From Alteromonas sp. LMIT006 (GTDB taxonomy: Bacteria > Pseudomonadota > Gammaproteobacteria > Enterobacterales > Alteromonadaceae): a stretch of 64,000 nucleotides of DNA. Positions within the stretch are counted from its first letter, which is position 1, and each line of letters begins with the position of its first letter. Positions 17,414 to 25,604 of the stretch are shown here, in pieces. Both the position numbers and the translations under genes were made by a program. Below the pieces are notes generated by a model. The model saw nothing but the letters and a program-made list of their open reading frames with translations. It did no database searches and was not told the origin of the DNA. The stretch covers positions 1,860,001 through 1,924,000 of the forward strand of contig NZ_CP101291.1 of the NCBI RefSeq assembly GCF_024300645.1. The letters are read 5' to 3'.

Positions 17414-18562
17414 ATGAACCATACTCTCACTGCTACTTCTGCTTCCTTAGATGTGACTGTGGCATGTGCCGAACTCTCAGGGCAACTCAACGTTAGCGAT
17501 TTTCATTCTGCTTTTATTTTAATATTTTGTTCGTCTCAGTATGACTTATCCCAACTCGCAGCAAAGTTACAACAACAATTTCCTGATACTCCGTGTTTTG
17601 GTTGTACGACTGCGGGAGAATTTGCCAAAGACGGATACAAACGTGAAACCATAGTGGCGGTCAGTTTTTCTTCTGAGTATTTTATTTTTTCTAGCGCGTT
17701 GGTCACAAATTTAAAAGAGTTCGATGTTATTTCCGCAAAAGAGCTCATGAATGACTTGAATGCTCGGCTTGTGGTGGGTCAAGAAGATGGTTTTGTACCA
17801 AACAATTTTGTATTATCACTAGTGGATGGACTGTCGTCAAAAGAAGAGGAGTTTTTGTTAAACATCGATTCAGCGATGTCTGGTATCCCTCACTTTGGTG
17901 GCTCTGCTGGCGATGACCAAATGCTCAATAATACCTACGTGTTATACGATGGTAAATTCCATGACTCCGCTGCCGTCATAATCAATGTCCATTCAACATT
18001 AAAATTCAGTGTATTTACCGTCAATCACATTGCAGAGTCACTGGGTAAATTAGTCGTGACTGATGCCGACCCTGCTACACGTCAGGTATTTGAGATCAAT
18101 GCAGAGCCAGCTGCTCAAGTTTATGCCGATTTGGTTGGTAAAACCGTTGAAACGCTTGAACCGGATGATTTTGCACTATATCCATTAGCAGTAAAAGTGG
18201 GCAATGAATACTTCATTCGTTCAATTCAACGGGCAACTGATGCGTTTCACAGCTTGTCGTTCTATTGTGCGGTCGATATCGGGATCGTATTAAACAAAGT
18301 GTCATTGCGGTCAATTAATGATGCCCTCCACGATAAGCTGTCAGAGTTACAGTCAGAATTGGGTAAGCCTGCCATGGTACTTGGTATGGATTGTTTTTTA
18401 CGCCGTGTCGAAGTTGAACACAAAGGCTTGTGTAATGAAACAAAGGAGCTGCATCAGCAATACAATATTGTGGGCTTTAATGCGTATGGCGAACACATCA
18501 AAGGCATTCACCTAAACCAGACATTTACAGGTGTTTACCTGAGTGAGGAAACCCATGGCTGA
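17414..18562 (+). CDS. FIST-domain sensor protein
   Basis: A 382-residue soluble protein with the two-part FIST N / FIST C architecture: the FGCTTAGEF and GIPHFGGSAGDD segments and the C-terminal VGFNAYGEH segment are typical. FIST domains are proposed small-ligand sensors linked to signalling proteins. It overlaps the start of the hybrid kinase gene by eight bases, so the two probably act together, with FIST binding a ligand that controls the kinase. Start at ATG 17414, after an AAGG; ATG 17396 is an alternative. Similar FIST + ErcS-kinase pairs occur in pseudomonad ethanol-oxidation regulons (from memory). Confidence 0.88.
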   Translation: MNHTLTATSASLDVTVACAELSGQLNVSDFHSAFILIFCSSQYDLSQLAAKLQQQFPDTPCFGCTTAGEFAKDGYKRETIVAVSFSSEYFIFSSALVTNLKEFDVISAKELMNDLNARLVVGQEDGFVPNNFVLSLVDGLSSKEEEFLLNIDSAMSGIPHFGGSAGDDQMLNNTYVLYDGKFHDSAAVIINVHSTLKFSVFTVNHIAESLGKLVVTDADPATRQVFEINAEPAAQVYADLVGKTVETLEPDDFALYPLAVKVGNEYFIRSIQRATDAFHSLSFYCAVDIGIVLNKVSLRSINDALHDKLSELQSELGKPAMVLGMDCFLRRVEVEHKGLCNETKELHQQYNIVGFNAYGEHIKGIHLNQTFTGVYLSEETHG

Positions 18563-21044
18563 TATGGACAGTAATGCCGAGTTGCGTGAACAAATCGCCG
18601 CCCTCCAAGCTGAAAACCACAAATTGCAAACGATCAACAAAGCACTGATGTATCGCGTTGAAGAAGGCGGAGGAAATCTCAATGCAGCCTATTCGGTATT
18701 TGAACATTCAGTGCAACTTGCTTTACATGTTAATTTAAAAACCAAAGAGCTCAATTCAGCTCTAGAGCAACTCCATCTTGCCAACCAAAGGTTAAGTGTC
18801 GCTAATAATGAGGCGAACCTGCTCAAACAGCGTTTTCACGACGCGATTGAAAGCATTAATGAGGCGTTTGTCTTGCTTGATGGTAATGGCAATATTAATT
18901 TTCAAAATTCCATGTTCGAGTCGTTTTGGTATGAAACACCAATAAGGCCAAAAGTAGGGGATAACTACTATCAGCTCAAATCCAACGCCAAAAAGCAAGG
19001 CGTGATCCTTAATGTCATCCCAGGTAAAAACAATACTACAGTGTATTACATGTCCAATCAGCGCTGGTTCCAATTGACCGAGAGGCCGACCAACGATGGT
19101 GGTATTGTTTTGTTATTTACTGATATCACTGCTCTGAAACATGCCGAAACACAACGTTATGAAAAAGCGATTCAAGCCAAAAATGAGCTGTTGCAAAATC
19201 TATTAAATAATCTTGTACAAGGGGTGTTATTACTGAATGAGCACGGCCGGCCTGAAGTCTGGAACGATGCGTTTTTGCGCTACAGTGGCTTAACCAAACA
19301 CACATTAATTCGCGCCAAAAACATTCATACCCTTAATCTTAAATCCAATGTGGAACTTTTGGTTGAAACCGAACAAAACGAAACTGTACAAATCTTGGAA
19401 GATGAGTCGGTCTTTCATATTAAGCGTGTAAAATTAGAAAATGCAAAATCCATCTTAACCTATTCAGATATTACAGAAAGCTATTTATACGCTGAAACGT
19501 TAAAAGAAAACGAAAAATGGTTGCGTACCATCACCGATAATATTCCGGCGATGATTGCCTATATCGATAAAGATCGAACTTTCCGTTTTGTGAATAAAAA
19601 ATATCAATCCTGGTATGGTAAAGATTCGCGTATCTTAGTTAATACACAACTCAATGAAACGGTACAGTTGCCTAACTATGGTCTATTAGAACCTTTCATT
19701 AATCGTGCATTAGACGGAGAAACGGTGAGTTTTGAAAGTCGTGAAACCGATGAATACGGCAATGAAATTTATTTACTTAAATCGTATGTGCCGAATTTTA
19801 ATGCAAGTCAAAAAGTTGATGGCTTCTTTGTGTTGACTACCGATATCACTGAGCGTATAAATGCAGCCCAAGCATTGCAAATTGCGTATGACGAGTTAGA
19901 AGACCGAGTCGAACAGCGTACTTATGAATTACGTGAAGCGAATGAATCCAAGTCAAAGTTTTTAGCTGCGGTCAGTCACGATTTATTGCAACCACTTAAT
20001 GCAGCGCAACTTTTCGTCAATGCTTTAATCGGGCAAACCGACTCGCATCCAAATAACCCTGAATTACTGAACTCCATGCAAAATTCATTATTTGATTTGG
20101 AGAACTTAATTGTGTCCTTAGTGGATATTTCAAAACTCGATGCGGGGGTGGTGAAAGCAGACAAGACCATTTTCCCAGTCGATAAATTACTGTCTAACAT
20201 TAGCTCGGATTACAAACGAATTTCAGTAAAACACAATGTATCATTCACATCCGTTCCATGTAATGTCTATGTGAACTCCGATAGTGTCTTATTAGCCCGA
20301 ATATTACGTAATTATTTGAGCAATGCATTGCGACACTCACCGAACGGCAAAGTCTTATTGGGTTGTCGTCGTCAGGGAGATTTTATCAATATCGAAGTCT
20401 GGGATAATGGAGATGGCATTGCCAAAGACGATTTGGGCATTATTTTCAAAGAATTTAAGCGCTTAAAAGCCTCTCCCAGAGCGCATCAAAGTCTTGGTTT
20501 AGGACTGGCGATTGTGGATAAAATGGCAAAGGTACTCGACCACGAAATTAATGTCCGTTCAACACTCGGTCGTGGCTCGTGTTTTTCGGTCAAAGTTCCG
20601 GTTGCCTATCCACAAACATCACTGGTAGAAAAACCACAACCAGTAATGGATTTTCACGCTGATACAGCGCACAATAACATCACAATCTGGGTGGTTGATA
20701 ACGATCAAGCGATTTGTTTAGGTATGCAGAGCTTGTTATCGAACTGGGGGTTTACCGTTATGACCGCTGAATCGTTAACAGAGTTATCCGCTACTTGCGA
20801 TGTGCGTAACGATAGATGTGACTTGTTAATTGTAGATTATCACCTAAACGATGAAAATGGGTTTGATGTGAGTAGGGTGGTTAATCGAGAGAGAGGGGAG
20901 CGTGTACCAACTATTATGATCACCGCTAATTATAGCCCTGAACTGCAGACTTTGACCAAGCAGCAACACATAACCTTGTTGAATAAACCGGTTAAACCCC
21001 TAAAACTTAAGATGTCTTTGCAACACCTACTCAAACTAAACTAA
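18555..21044 (+). CDS. Hybrid sensor histidine kinase/response regulator, NahK/ErcS type
   Basis: About 829 residues, soluble. An N-terminal coiled coil is followed by three PAS-like domains (about 90-200, 215-300, 320-440). A second coil leads to a HisKA domain with phospho-acceptor His475 (AVSHDLLQPLNA). The ATPase domain has LRNYLSNALRH, DNGDGIA and GLGLAIV. A C-terminal receiver domain has phospho-acceptor Asp761 (IVDYHL). There are no membrane segments, so it senses a cytoplasmic signal. The layout matches ErcS-type kinases of ethanol-oxidation control in Pseudomonas. GAGG six bases before ATG 18555 sets the start. Its 3' end overlaps the convergent response-regulator gene by four bases. 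Confidence 0.9.
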   Translation: MADMDSNAELREQIAALQAENHKLQTINKALMYRVEEGGGNLNAAYSVFEHSVQLALHVNLKTKELNSALEQLHLANQRLSVANNEANLLKQRFHDAIESINEAFVLLDGNGNINFQNSMFESFWYETPIRPKVGDNYYQLKSNAKKQGVILNVIPGKNNTTVYYMSNQRWFQLTERPTNDGGIVLLFTDITALKHAETQRYEKAIQAKNELLQNLLNNLVQGVLLLNEHGRPEVWNDAFLRYSGLTKHTLIRAKNIHTLNLKSNVELLVETEQNETVQILEDESVFHIKRVKLENAKSILTYSDITESYLYAETLKENEKWLRTITDNIPAMIAYIDKDRTFRFVNKKYQSWYGKDSRILVNTQLNETVQLPNYGLLEPFINRALDGETVSFESRETDEYGNEIYLLKSYVPNFNASQKVDGFFVLTTDITERINAAQALQIAYDELEDRVEQRTYELREANESKSKFLAAVSHDLLQPLNAAQLFVNALIGQTDSHPNNPELLNSMQNSLFDLENLIVSLVDISKLDAGVVKADKTIFPVDKLLSNISSDYKRISVKHNVSFTSVPCNVYVNSDSVLLARILRNYLSNALRHSPNGKVLLGCRRQGDFINIEVWDNGDGIAKDDLGIIFKEFKRLKASPRAHQSLGLGLAIVDKMAKVLDHEINVRSTLGRGSCFSVKVPVAYPQTSLVEKPQPVMDFHADTAHNNITIWVVDNDQAICLGMQSLLSNWGFTVMTAESLTELSATCDVRNDRCDLLIVDYHLNDENGFDVSRVVNRERGERVPTIMITANYSPELQTLTKQQHITLLNKPVKPLKLKMSLQHLLKLN

Positions 21045-21706
21045 CGTTTCAAATACTGATCAAAGTCAATGTTCGCCGCACCGACAACAACTTTGACTCG
21101 ATTGGTTGCGCCTAATTTCTTGAGTATCGACGAAACGTGCGACTTTACTGTTGTTTCTGAAATATTCATTTCATACGCAATGTATTTATTGGCTTCACCT
21201 TGAGTGAGGTATTTTAAAACAATTAATTCTTTACGGGTTAGAAGCTGCATTTTCTCAGGCAAAATTTCAAATTCTTTATTGCTCTTGGTCGCTGGTTTGT
21301 CTGATGCGGTGCGAATAATGTCAGATGGTAAACACACATTACCAGCAAAAATCGATGTTAAAGATTCAGTAATTTGCTCAACAGGTGAGGATTTTGAGAT
21401 AAAACCAACTGCACCATAAGAGATCGTTTGCAGGATTTGTTGTTTATCGTTTTCTGCTGAAATAATCACAACGGGTATAGTCGGATATTCGTTGCGCAGT
21501 TCTAACAGTCCACTTAATCCCGATGTGCTGGGCATATTCAGATCTAATAAAACAAGATCTAAATCACCTTGTTCTTGAATAATTTGATGCGCTTCTTGAA
21601 TGCTTTCGGACTGGAATATGGTGCTCCCTTTAAATTCATTCTCGATGATCCCCGCAATGGCTTGACGAAAAATCGGGTGGTCATCAACCACAAGTAATTT
21701 ATACAT
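21041..21706 (-). CDS. LuxR-family response regulator, ErbR/AgmR-like
   Basis: A 221-residue two-domain regulator: receiver domain with phospho-acceptor Asp55 (LLDLNMP), then a LuxR-type helix-turn-helix (about 155-210; LTRKELIVLKYLTQG, ETTVKSHVSSILKKL). AgmR/ErbR/ExaE proteins of this type activate quinoprotein ethanol dehydrogenase genes. Convergent with and overlapping the hybrid kinase gene by four bases, which suggests they are partners. It is the prime candidate to bind the 18-bp element found upstream of the cytochrome, both dehydrogenases and the porin. A weaker match to that element lies just upstream of its own start. Confidence 0.88.
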   Translation of the reverse strand: MYKLLVVDDHPIFRQAIAGIIENEFKGSTIFQSESIQEAHQIIQEQGDLDLVLLDLNMPSTSGLSGLLELRNEYPTIPVVIISAENDKQQILQTISYGAVGFISKSSPVEQITESLTSIFAGNVCLPSDIIRTASDKPATKSNKEFEILPEKMQLLTRKELIVLKYLTQGEANKYIAYEMNISETTVKSHVSSILKKLGATNRVKVVVGAANIDFDQYLKR

Positions 21707-21732
21707 TGTTATTTTACCTTATTGAAGCATTC

Positions 21733-21750
21733 CTTATGCTTTGATAGTAC
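21733..21750 (-). promoter_or_regulatory. Weak copy of the shared element upstream of the response regulator
   Basis: On the minus strand GTACTATCAAAGCATAAG, 13 of 17 positions like copy B. It lies 27-44 bases before the regulator's ATG, closer than in the other genes, so it could be an autoregulatory or repressing site, or chance. Confidence 0.3.
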
Positions 21751-21798
21751 TCCATATTAAAATCGATTTAAAGTTGATTGGACGAAAGCCTAATAAAT

Positions 21799-21832
21799 AA
21801 AAAAGCGCTTAATCAGCGAACTGAAAAAGCGC
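21799..21832 (-). terminator. Terminator of the porin gene
   Basis: On the minus strand: GCGCTT, TT, TCAG, TTCG tetraloop, CTGA, TT, AAGCGC, then six T. A stem with one small internal loop, 28 bases after the porin stop. Confidence 0.82.
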
Positions 21833-21860
21833 AATCACATCACAACGAATTTGTGTTTAC

Positions 21861-22979
21861 TTAGAAAGTAACGACTGCACCGATTGCAAAACCAGTATTT
21901 TCATTACCAGCTAGTACTACATCATCTTCTGATTTAGTGTATTCACCGACTAAGATGACGCCAGAGCTAAGTGTGTGGAAAATAGCAACCGTGGTATTTG
22001 AGATATCACCTTCGGTATTTGCAGTAGTATTTTTGTACGTGCTTTCACCATTTGAGATAACAAAACGGTTTGCACCAGACGTGTAACTTGCTTGTACTAG
22101 ATAACCGTCTTGTTCCATTGTATCTGGAGAGACACTTTGGTCTAGACCGACAGTGTTACCAACGCCTTCCGAAGAGTAACCCGAAGCCGTAAATGAGAAA
22201 CCATTGGCTTTGAAGTTCACACCGTAGCCAAGACCTTGTGAGTCAGCATTTACGTTTGCGCCTTCAGATTCTTGGGTCATACCGTTCAACCATGCTGAAA
22301 CACTTTCACCCGTGTATTTCACTTCAAATTCAATGCGCGGCATGTCTTCTTCTGAATTCGCTTCAGCTTTATTTGGATCCATAATACCGATCGATGCAAC
22401 CAACCCGTTCGACGACGGAGTAGTATAAGTGATCTGTGACTTAGGGAACGGGTAGGTATAACCAGTTGAGATATTACCAAACGATACGTTACCGCCATCT
22501 TGTAAACCAAATAAGGTGTGGCCGTAACCTAGCAGCAACTCATCGCCTAAGATGTTTGAGCGATTGAATAAACCGAAGTCTTTACCTAATAATACTGAAC
22601 CCCAGTCACCAGATACTTTGGCGTAAAATTGACGTACATCAATCAATGAAGATGTTCCTGCGTCTTGGCCGCGACGTACTAAATCAGAGTCATTGATCGA
22701 CACCCAAAATGACTGACGCGTTTCTACTTTTACATCGCCAACTTGTTTTGAGAAATTAAAACCAATGATGTTAGGTAAAAAACCCATCTTGACACGACTT
22801 TGATCGGTTGAAGTACCATCTGCGGCTTCAACTTCAGTATTAGTATAAAATACGTTAACTAAACCATCAGCGCTAAACGTCATGCCATCTTCGTTATACA
22901 GCTCAACCGCTGCATTTGAGCCAAAAGAAGCAAGGGCAACTGCTGATGCTAACAAACTGGCTTTGATAGAGTGTTTCAT
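21861..22979 (-). CDS. Outer-membrane porin
   Basis: A 372-residue precursor with signal peptide (KASLLASAVALASFGSNA) and alternating beta-strand pattern. It has FSADGLVNVFYTN at the start, a constriction-loop-like region in the first third (NRSNILGDELLLGYG) and a C-terminal Phe (GAVVTF) as in trimeric porins. It would let small solutes cross the outer membrane. The shared 18-bp element stands upstream on the same strand, so it is probably induced with the alcohol-oxidation genes and may admit alcohols or related solutes (inference). Has its own promoter and terminator. Confidence 0.88.
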   Translation of the reverse strand: MKHSIKASLLASAVALASFGSNAAVELYNEDGMTFSADGLVNVFYTNTEVEAADGTSTDQSRVKMGFLPNIIGFNFSKQVGDVKVETRQSFWVSINDSDLVRRGQDAGTSSLIDVRQFYAKVSGDWGSVLLGKDFGLFNRSNILGDELLLGYGHTLFGLQDGGNVSFGNISTGYTYPFPKSQITYTTPSSNGLVASIGIMDPNKAEANSEEDMPRIEFEVKYTGESVSAWLNGMTQESEGANVNADSQGLGYGVNFKANGFSFTASGYSSEGVGNTVGLDQSVSPDTMEQDGYLVQASYTSGANRFVISNGESTYKNTTANTEGDISNTTVAIFHTLSSGVILVGEYTKSEDDVVLAGNENTGFAIGAVVTF

Positions 22980-23092
22980 GTTGTGTTCCTATTTGTTGTT
23001 TGTGTGTACCTTATACACAATACATCAGTACAAAAATATCTGAATAAGGCAAGTTGCTGAATTAAAACATCATTTAGACATACACTTTGTGA

Positions 23093-23110
23093 CTAGTGCT
23101 TTAGTAGGAG
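23093..23110 (-). promoter_or_regulatory. Shared 18-bp element, copy D (porin promoter)
   Basis: On the minus strand CTCCTACTAAAGCACTAG. A TATTCA hexamer begins 47 bases after the element (23046), as with the other copies. It links the porin to the alcohol-oxidation regulon. Confidence 0.6.
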
Positions 23111-23127
23111 GAGTAAGATAAGTGTCG

Positions 23128-23826
23128 TTATTTACTTAACTCGCCAGACAACAAGTTGGGGTGACGAAGCAAAAGTTCATCGACCATATTCTGAGTAGTA
23201 TTACTGAGTCTTCTTTCGTCGATTACGTTGAGCGTTAATATCTCTTTTGCGGGTCTTTTACTCAAAAAAATGACTTTATCTGCAAGCTCGATGGCTTCAT
23301 GTAAGTCATGCGTAACCAATATGAATTGTGTTCCATAAGCTTGCTGTAAGCGTTGTAACGTGTTGCGACATTCGTTTGCCGTCGGAGCATCTAGAGAAAT
23401 AAAGGGTTCATCGAGTAACAGAATATCGGGCTGAATACAAAATGCACGAGCCAAGGCAACCCGTCTTTGCATCCCGCCAGAGAGTTGTTTGGGGTAATGG
23501 TGTTGGCTTTTACTCAACCCGATGCTGTCCAGAATGTTTTTGATATCGAGTTCCGTCAGATTAGGTTTCACCAATTGCAAATTTTGCGCGACGGTTAACC
23601 AAGGCATTAAACGTGGTTCTTGAAACATCATACTGATTGAGCTGGTCGAGATAAGTGGCGAAGGGACATCGGATAACAGCCCAGCCAGCAGATGCAATAA
23701 GGTGGTTTTACCACAGCCTGACGGACCCACAATCGCTATTTTTTGGACATCCATCGACCATTGCATGGCTTGAATGACAAGTGCATCAGCATAAGAGTAT
23801 TCTGGAATATTGAGCTTATCGACCAC
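23128..23826 (-). CDS. ABC importer ATPase (nitrate/sulfonate/taurine-type family)
   Basis: About 232 residues. Walker A GPSGCGKTT, signature LSGGMQRR, Walker B LLLDEP and H-loop VTHDLHEA are all intact. The family resembles SsuB/TauB/ThiZ. Last gene of the TonB receptor - binding protein - permease - ATPase operon. It overlaps the permease gene; GTG 23826 has AAGGTGA seven bases before it and is preferred over TTG 23832. The substrate follows that of the operon and is unknown. Confidence 0.9.
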   Translation of the reverse strand: MVDKLNIPEYSYADALVIQAMQWSMDVQKIAIVGPSGCGKTTLLHLLAGLLSDVPSPLISTSSISMMFQEPRLMPWLTVAQNLQLVKPNLTELDIKNILDSIGLSKSQHHYPKQLSGGMQRRVALARAFCIQPDILLLDEPFISLDAPTANECRNTLQRLQQAYGTQFILVTHDLHEAIELADKVIFLSKRPAKEILTLNVIDERRLSNTTQNMVDELLLRHPNLLSGELSK

Positions 23827-24553
23827 GCGCAATCACCTTATCAAGAGGTCTAAATACAATCGCTTCTAATACAAATATGACCATGACGAACGCACAGGTA
23901 TACGCCAGAATACTCGCAATATCAAAAAACTGAAAAAAACTATGCAGCGCAAAACCTATTCCATCACTGCGTCCAAGTAATTCAACGACTAGGACAATTT
24001 TCCATATCAAAGATAAGCCATTACGAGCAGACGTCATAATATAGGGATACAGCTGAGGCAAATAAACTTGCAAAAATAAAGTGCGTTTGGGGATCCTAAA
24101 CACGCGTCCCACATCTAACAAGCCTTCATCAATATTACGCGCACCTTCTCGCATCGTAATGACGACCACTGGAAATTTATTGATCACAACGGCCAAAATG
24201 GCGGCGGCTTCAACCAAACCGAACCAAATGTAAGCTAAAATTATGGTGACCAGTGCGGGTATATTCAATAATATGAGTAATAATCCATCGCCAATGAGGT
24301 TAAGCTTTCGGTTTGCACCCATCATGATCCCAACGATACAGCCTAACACCAGCGCGCAGACAAAACTGATCATGACACGTGTCACAGTGACCCATAAATC
24401 ATTCAGTAATGTACCTTGAGCTATGTGCCACACAAGACTTTGCATTACTGCAGTAGGGCTTGGCAAGTCTTGGGGACTGAACCACATCACACTTAATTGC
24501 CAAATGATGAGTAATGTGAATAGACTCCCCCAACGCAACACAGGTTGGGTCAT
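23816..24553 (-). CDS. ABC importer permease (SsuC/TauC-like)
   Basis: A 245-residue membrane protein with about six helices and the EAA-type loop (REGARNIDEGLLDVGRVF) that docks to the ATPase. It belongs to the BPD_transp_1 family of nitrate/sulfonate/thiamine-precursor importers. Its ATG overlaps the binding-protein stop (ATGA) and its end overlaps the ATPase start, so the three subunits are tightly coupled. Confidence 0.9.
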   Translation of the reverse strand: MTQPVLRWGSLFTLLIIWQLSVMWFSPQDLPSPTAVMQSLVWHIAQGTLLNDLWVTVTRVMISFVCALVLGCIVGIMMGANRKLNLIGDGLLLILLNIPALVTIILAYIWFGLVEAAAILAVVINKFPVVVITMREGARNIDEGLLDVGRVFRIPKRTLFLQVYLPQLYPYIMTSARNGLSLIWKIVLVVELLGRSDGIGFALHSFFQFFDIASILAYTCAFVMVIFVLEAIVFRPLDKVIARGR

Positions 24554-25575
24554 CTTGCCTGTCCGTCAGTGGAAGGGGATGTGATATTTGCAGATTGTTG
24601 TTGCCATGTTTGCCACAAAGGATAAGACCCTTGCCAAAAAACTCTATCTGGTAGCTGCTTCATATCGCCTAGAAGCGCAGTTTGTTCAGCATCAACTACG
24701 ATCTTGAACAGTTGTTCAAACGCATTCGCTTGCACGGGGGTGAAATCCGTTAAAATCGTTGCTGGATAAGCATCTCGCAGCGCGTGAAAAACATCGTCAT
24801 TTTCAGCTTTAGTCAACGCTCTGACAGATTCCCACAAGACTGGTTTTGTGATAAAACGCTGCTTGGCACGCCAAGATTGTGTCACAAATGACTGAAATAC
24901 TGTTTTATTTTGAGTCATCCAATCTTCACTGGCTACCCAACCCATCAAAGGCACTTCGGTGTCGATATTGAGGTATGCCAGCATCTCACTGACGGGTAAA
25001 AGATTGACAAAACCAGAAGCGCTTGCGCGCGCGTTGTAGTGCCAGAAATTTAGCATCAAATCCAACTGACCCGAAGTAAACATTCTGTGTAATAAGGGTG
25101 GGGCGCCAAATTTTACATTGTTTGTGGTGATTGGCGTATGTTGCATAGCCGCATAGCTTTGTAGGATCACAAAATTTTTGTCGGTTGCGCCGCCTGCAAC
25201 CCCAAGAGAGTATTGTGATAGTGCTTTTATTGAAAATGGTGAGTCAGGTTTACCATACACTCCACCACTGATTTTGTGCATCGGTAAGATTTGATAATCT
25301 TTGCCAAGATGTCGTTGTCTTGCTACCCAAAATACGTCCGACATAATGACGTCTACCGTATTACTTTGTAAAGCAATGGCGGCAGCATTTTTGTTTGCCA
25401 TGGGCACGACGACCAATTGAAAACCATTTTGTATATCAAGTTGTTGAGACTTAATATGCGATAATTCCCAATTGATCGTACCGTACTGCAATACGCCCAC
25501 CTTGATTTCTGGTAATGACTCAGCTTTGACAAAACTGCACACTAATAAATATATCAGAACCAAAATGTAACGCAT
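24550..25575 (-). CDS. ABC importer periplasmic binding protein (SsuA/NMT1-like)
   Basis: A 341-residue exported protein with signal peptide (YILVLIYLLVCSFVKA) and a two-lobe binding fold of the SsuA/TauA/NMT1 class. The segments IKVGVLQYGTINWELSHIK, VDVIMSDVFWVARQR and SLGVAGGATDKN are the usual strand-loop ligand contacts. It begins 29 bases after the TonB receptor stop and is co-transcribed with it. Relatives bind sulfonates, pyrimidine precursors or other small organics. In this locus it may instead take the cargo brought by the TonB receptor; specificity cannot be read from the sequence. Confidence 0.85.
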   Translation of the reverse strand: MRYILVLIYLLVCSFVKAESLPEIKVGVLQYGTINWELSHIKSQQLDIQNGFQLVVVPMANKNAAAIALQSNTVDVIMSDVFWVARQRHLGKDYQILPMHKISGGVYGKPDSPFSIKALSQYSLGVAGGATDKNFVILQSYAAMQHTPITTNNVKFGAPPLLHRMFTSGQLDLMLNFWHYNARASASGFVNLLPVSEMLAYLNIDTEVPLMGWVASEDWMTQNKTVFQSFVTQSWRAKQRFITKPVLWESVRALTKAENDDVFHALRDAYPATILTDFTPVQANAFEQLFKIVVDAEQTALLGDMKQLPDRVFWQGSYPLWQTWQQQSANITSPSTDGQAR

Positions 25576-25604
25576 TGCTTTCTCTCTATTGTTATTGCAA
25601 TCCT

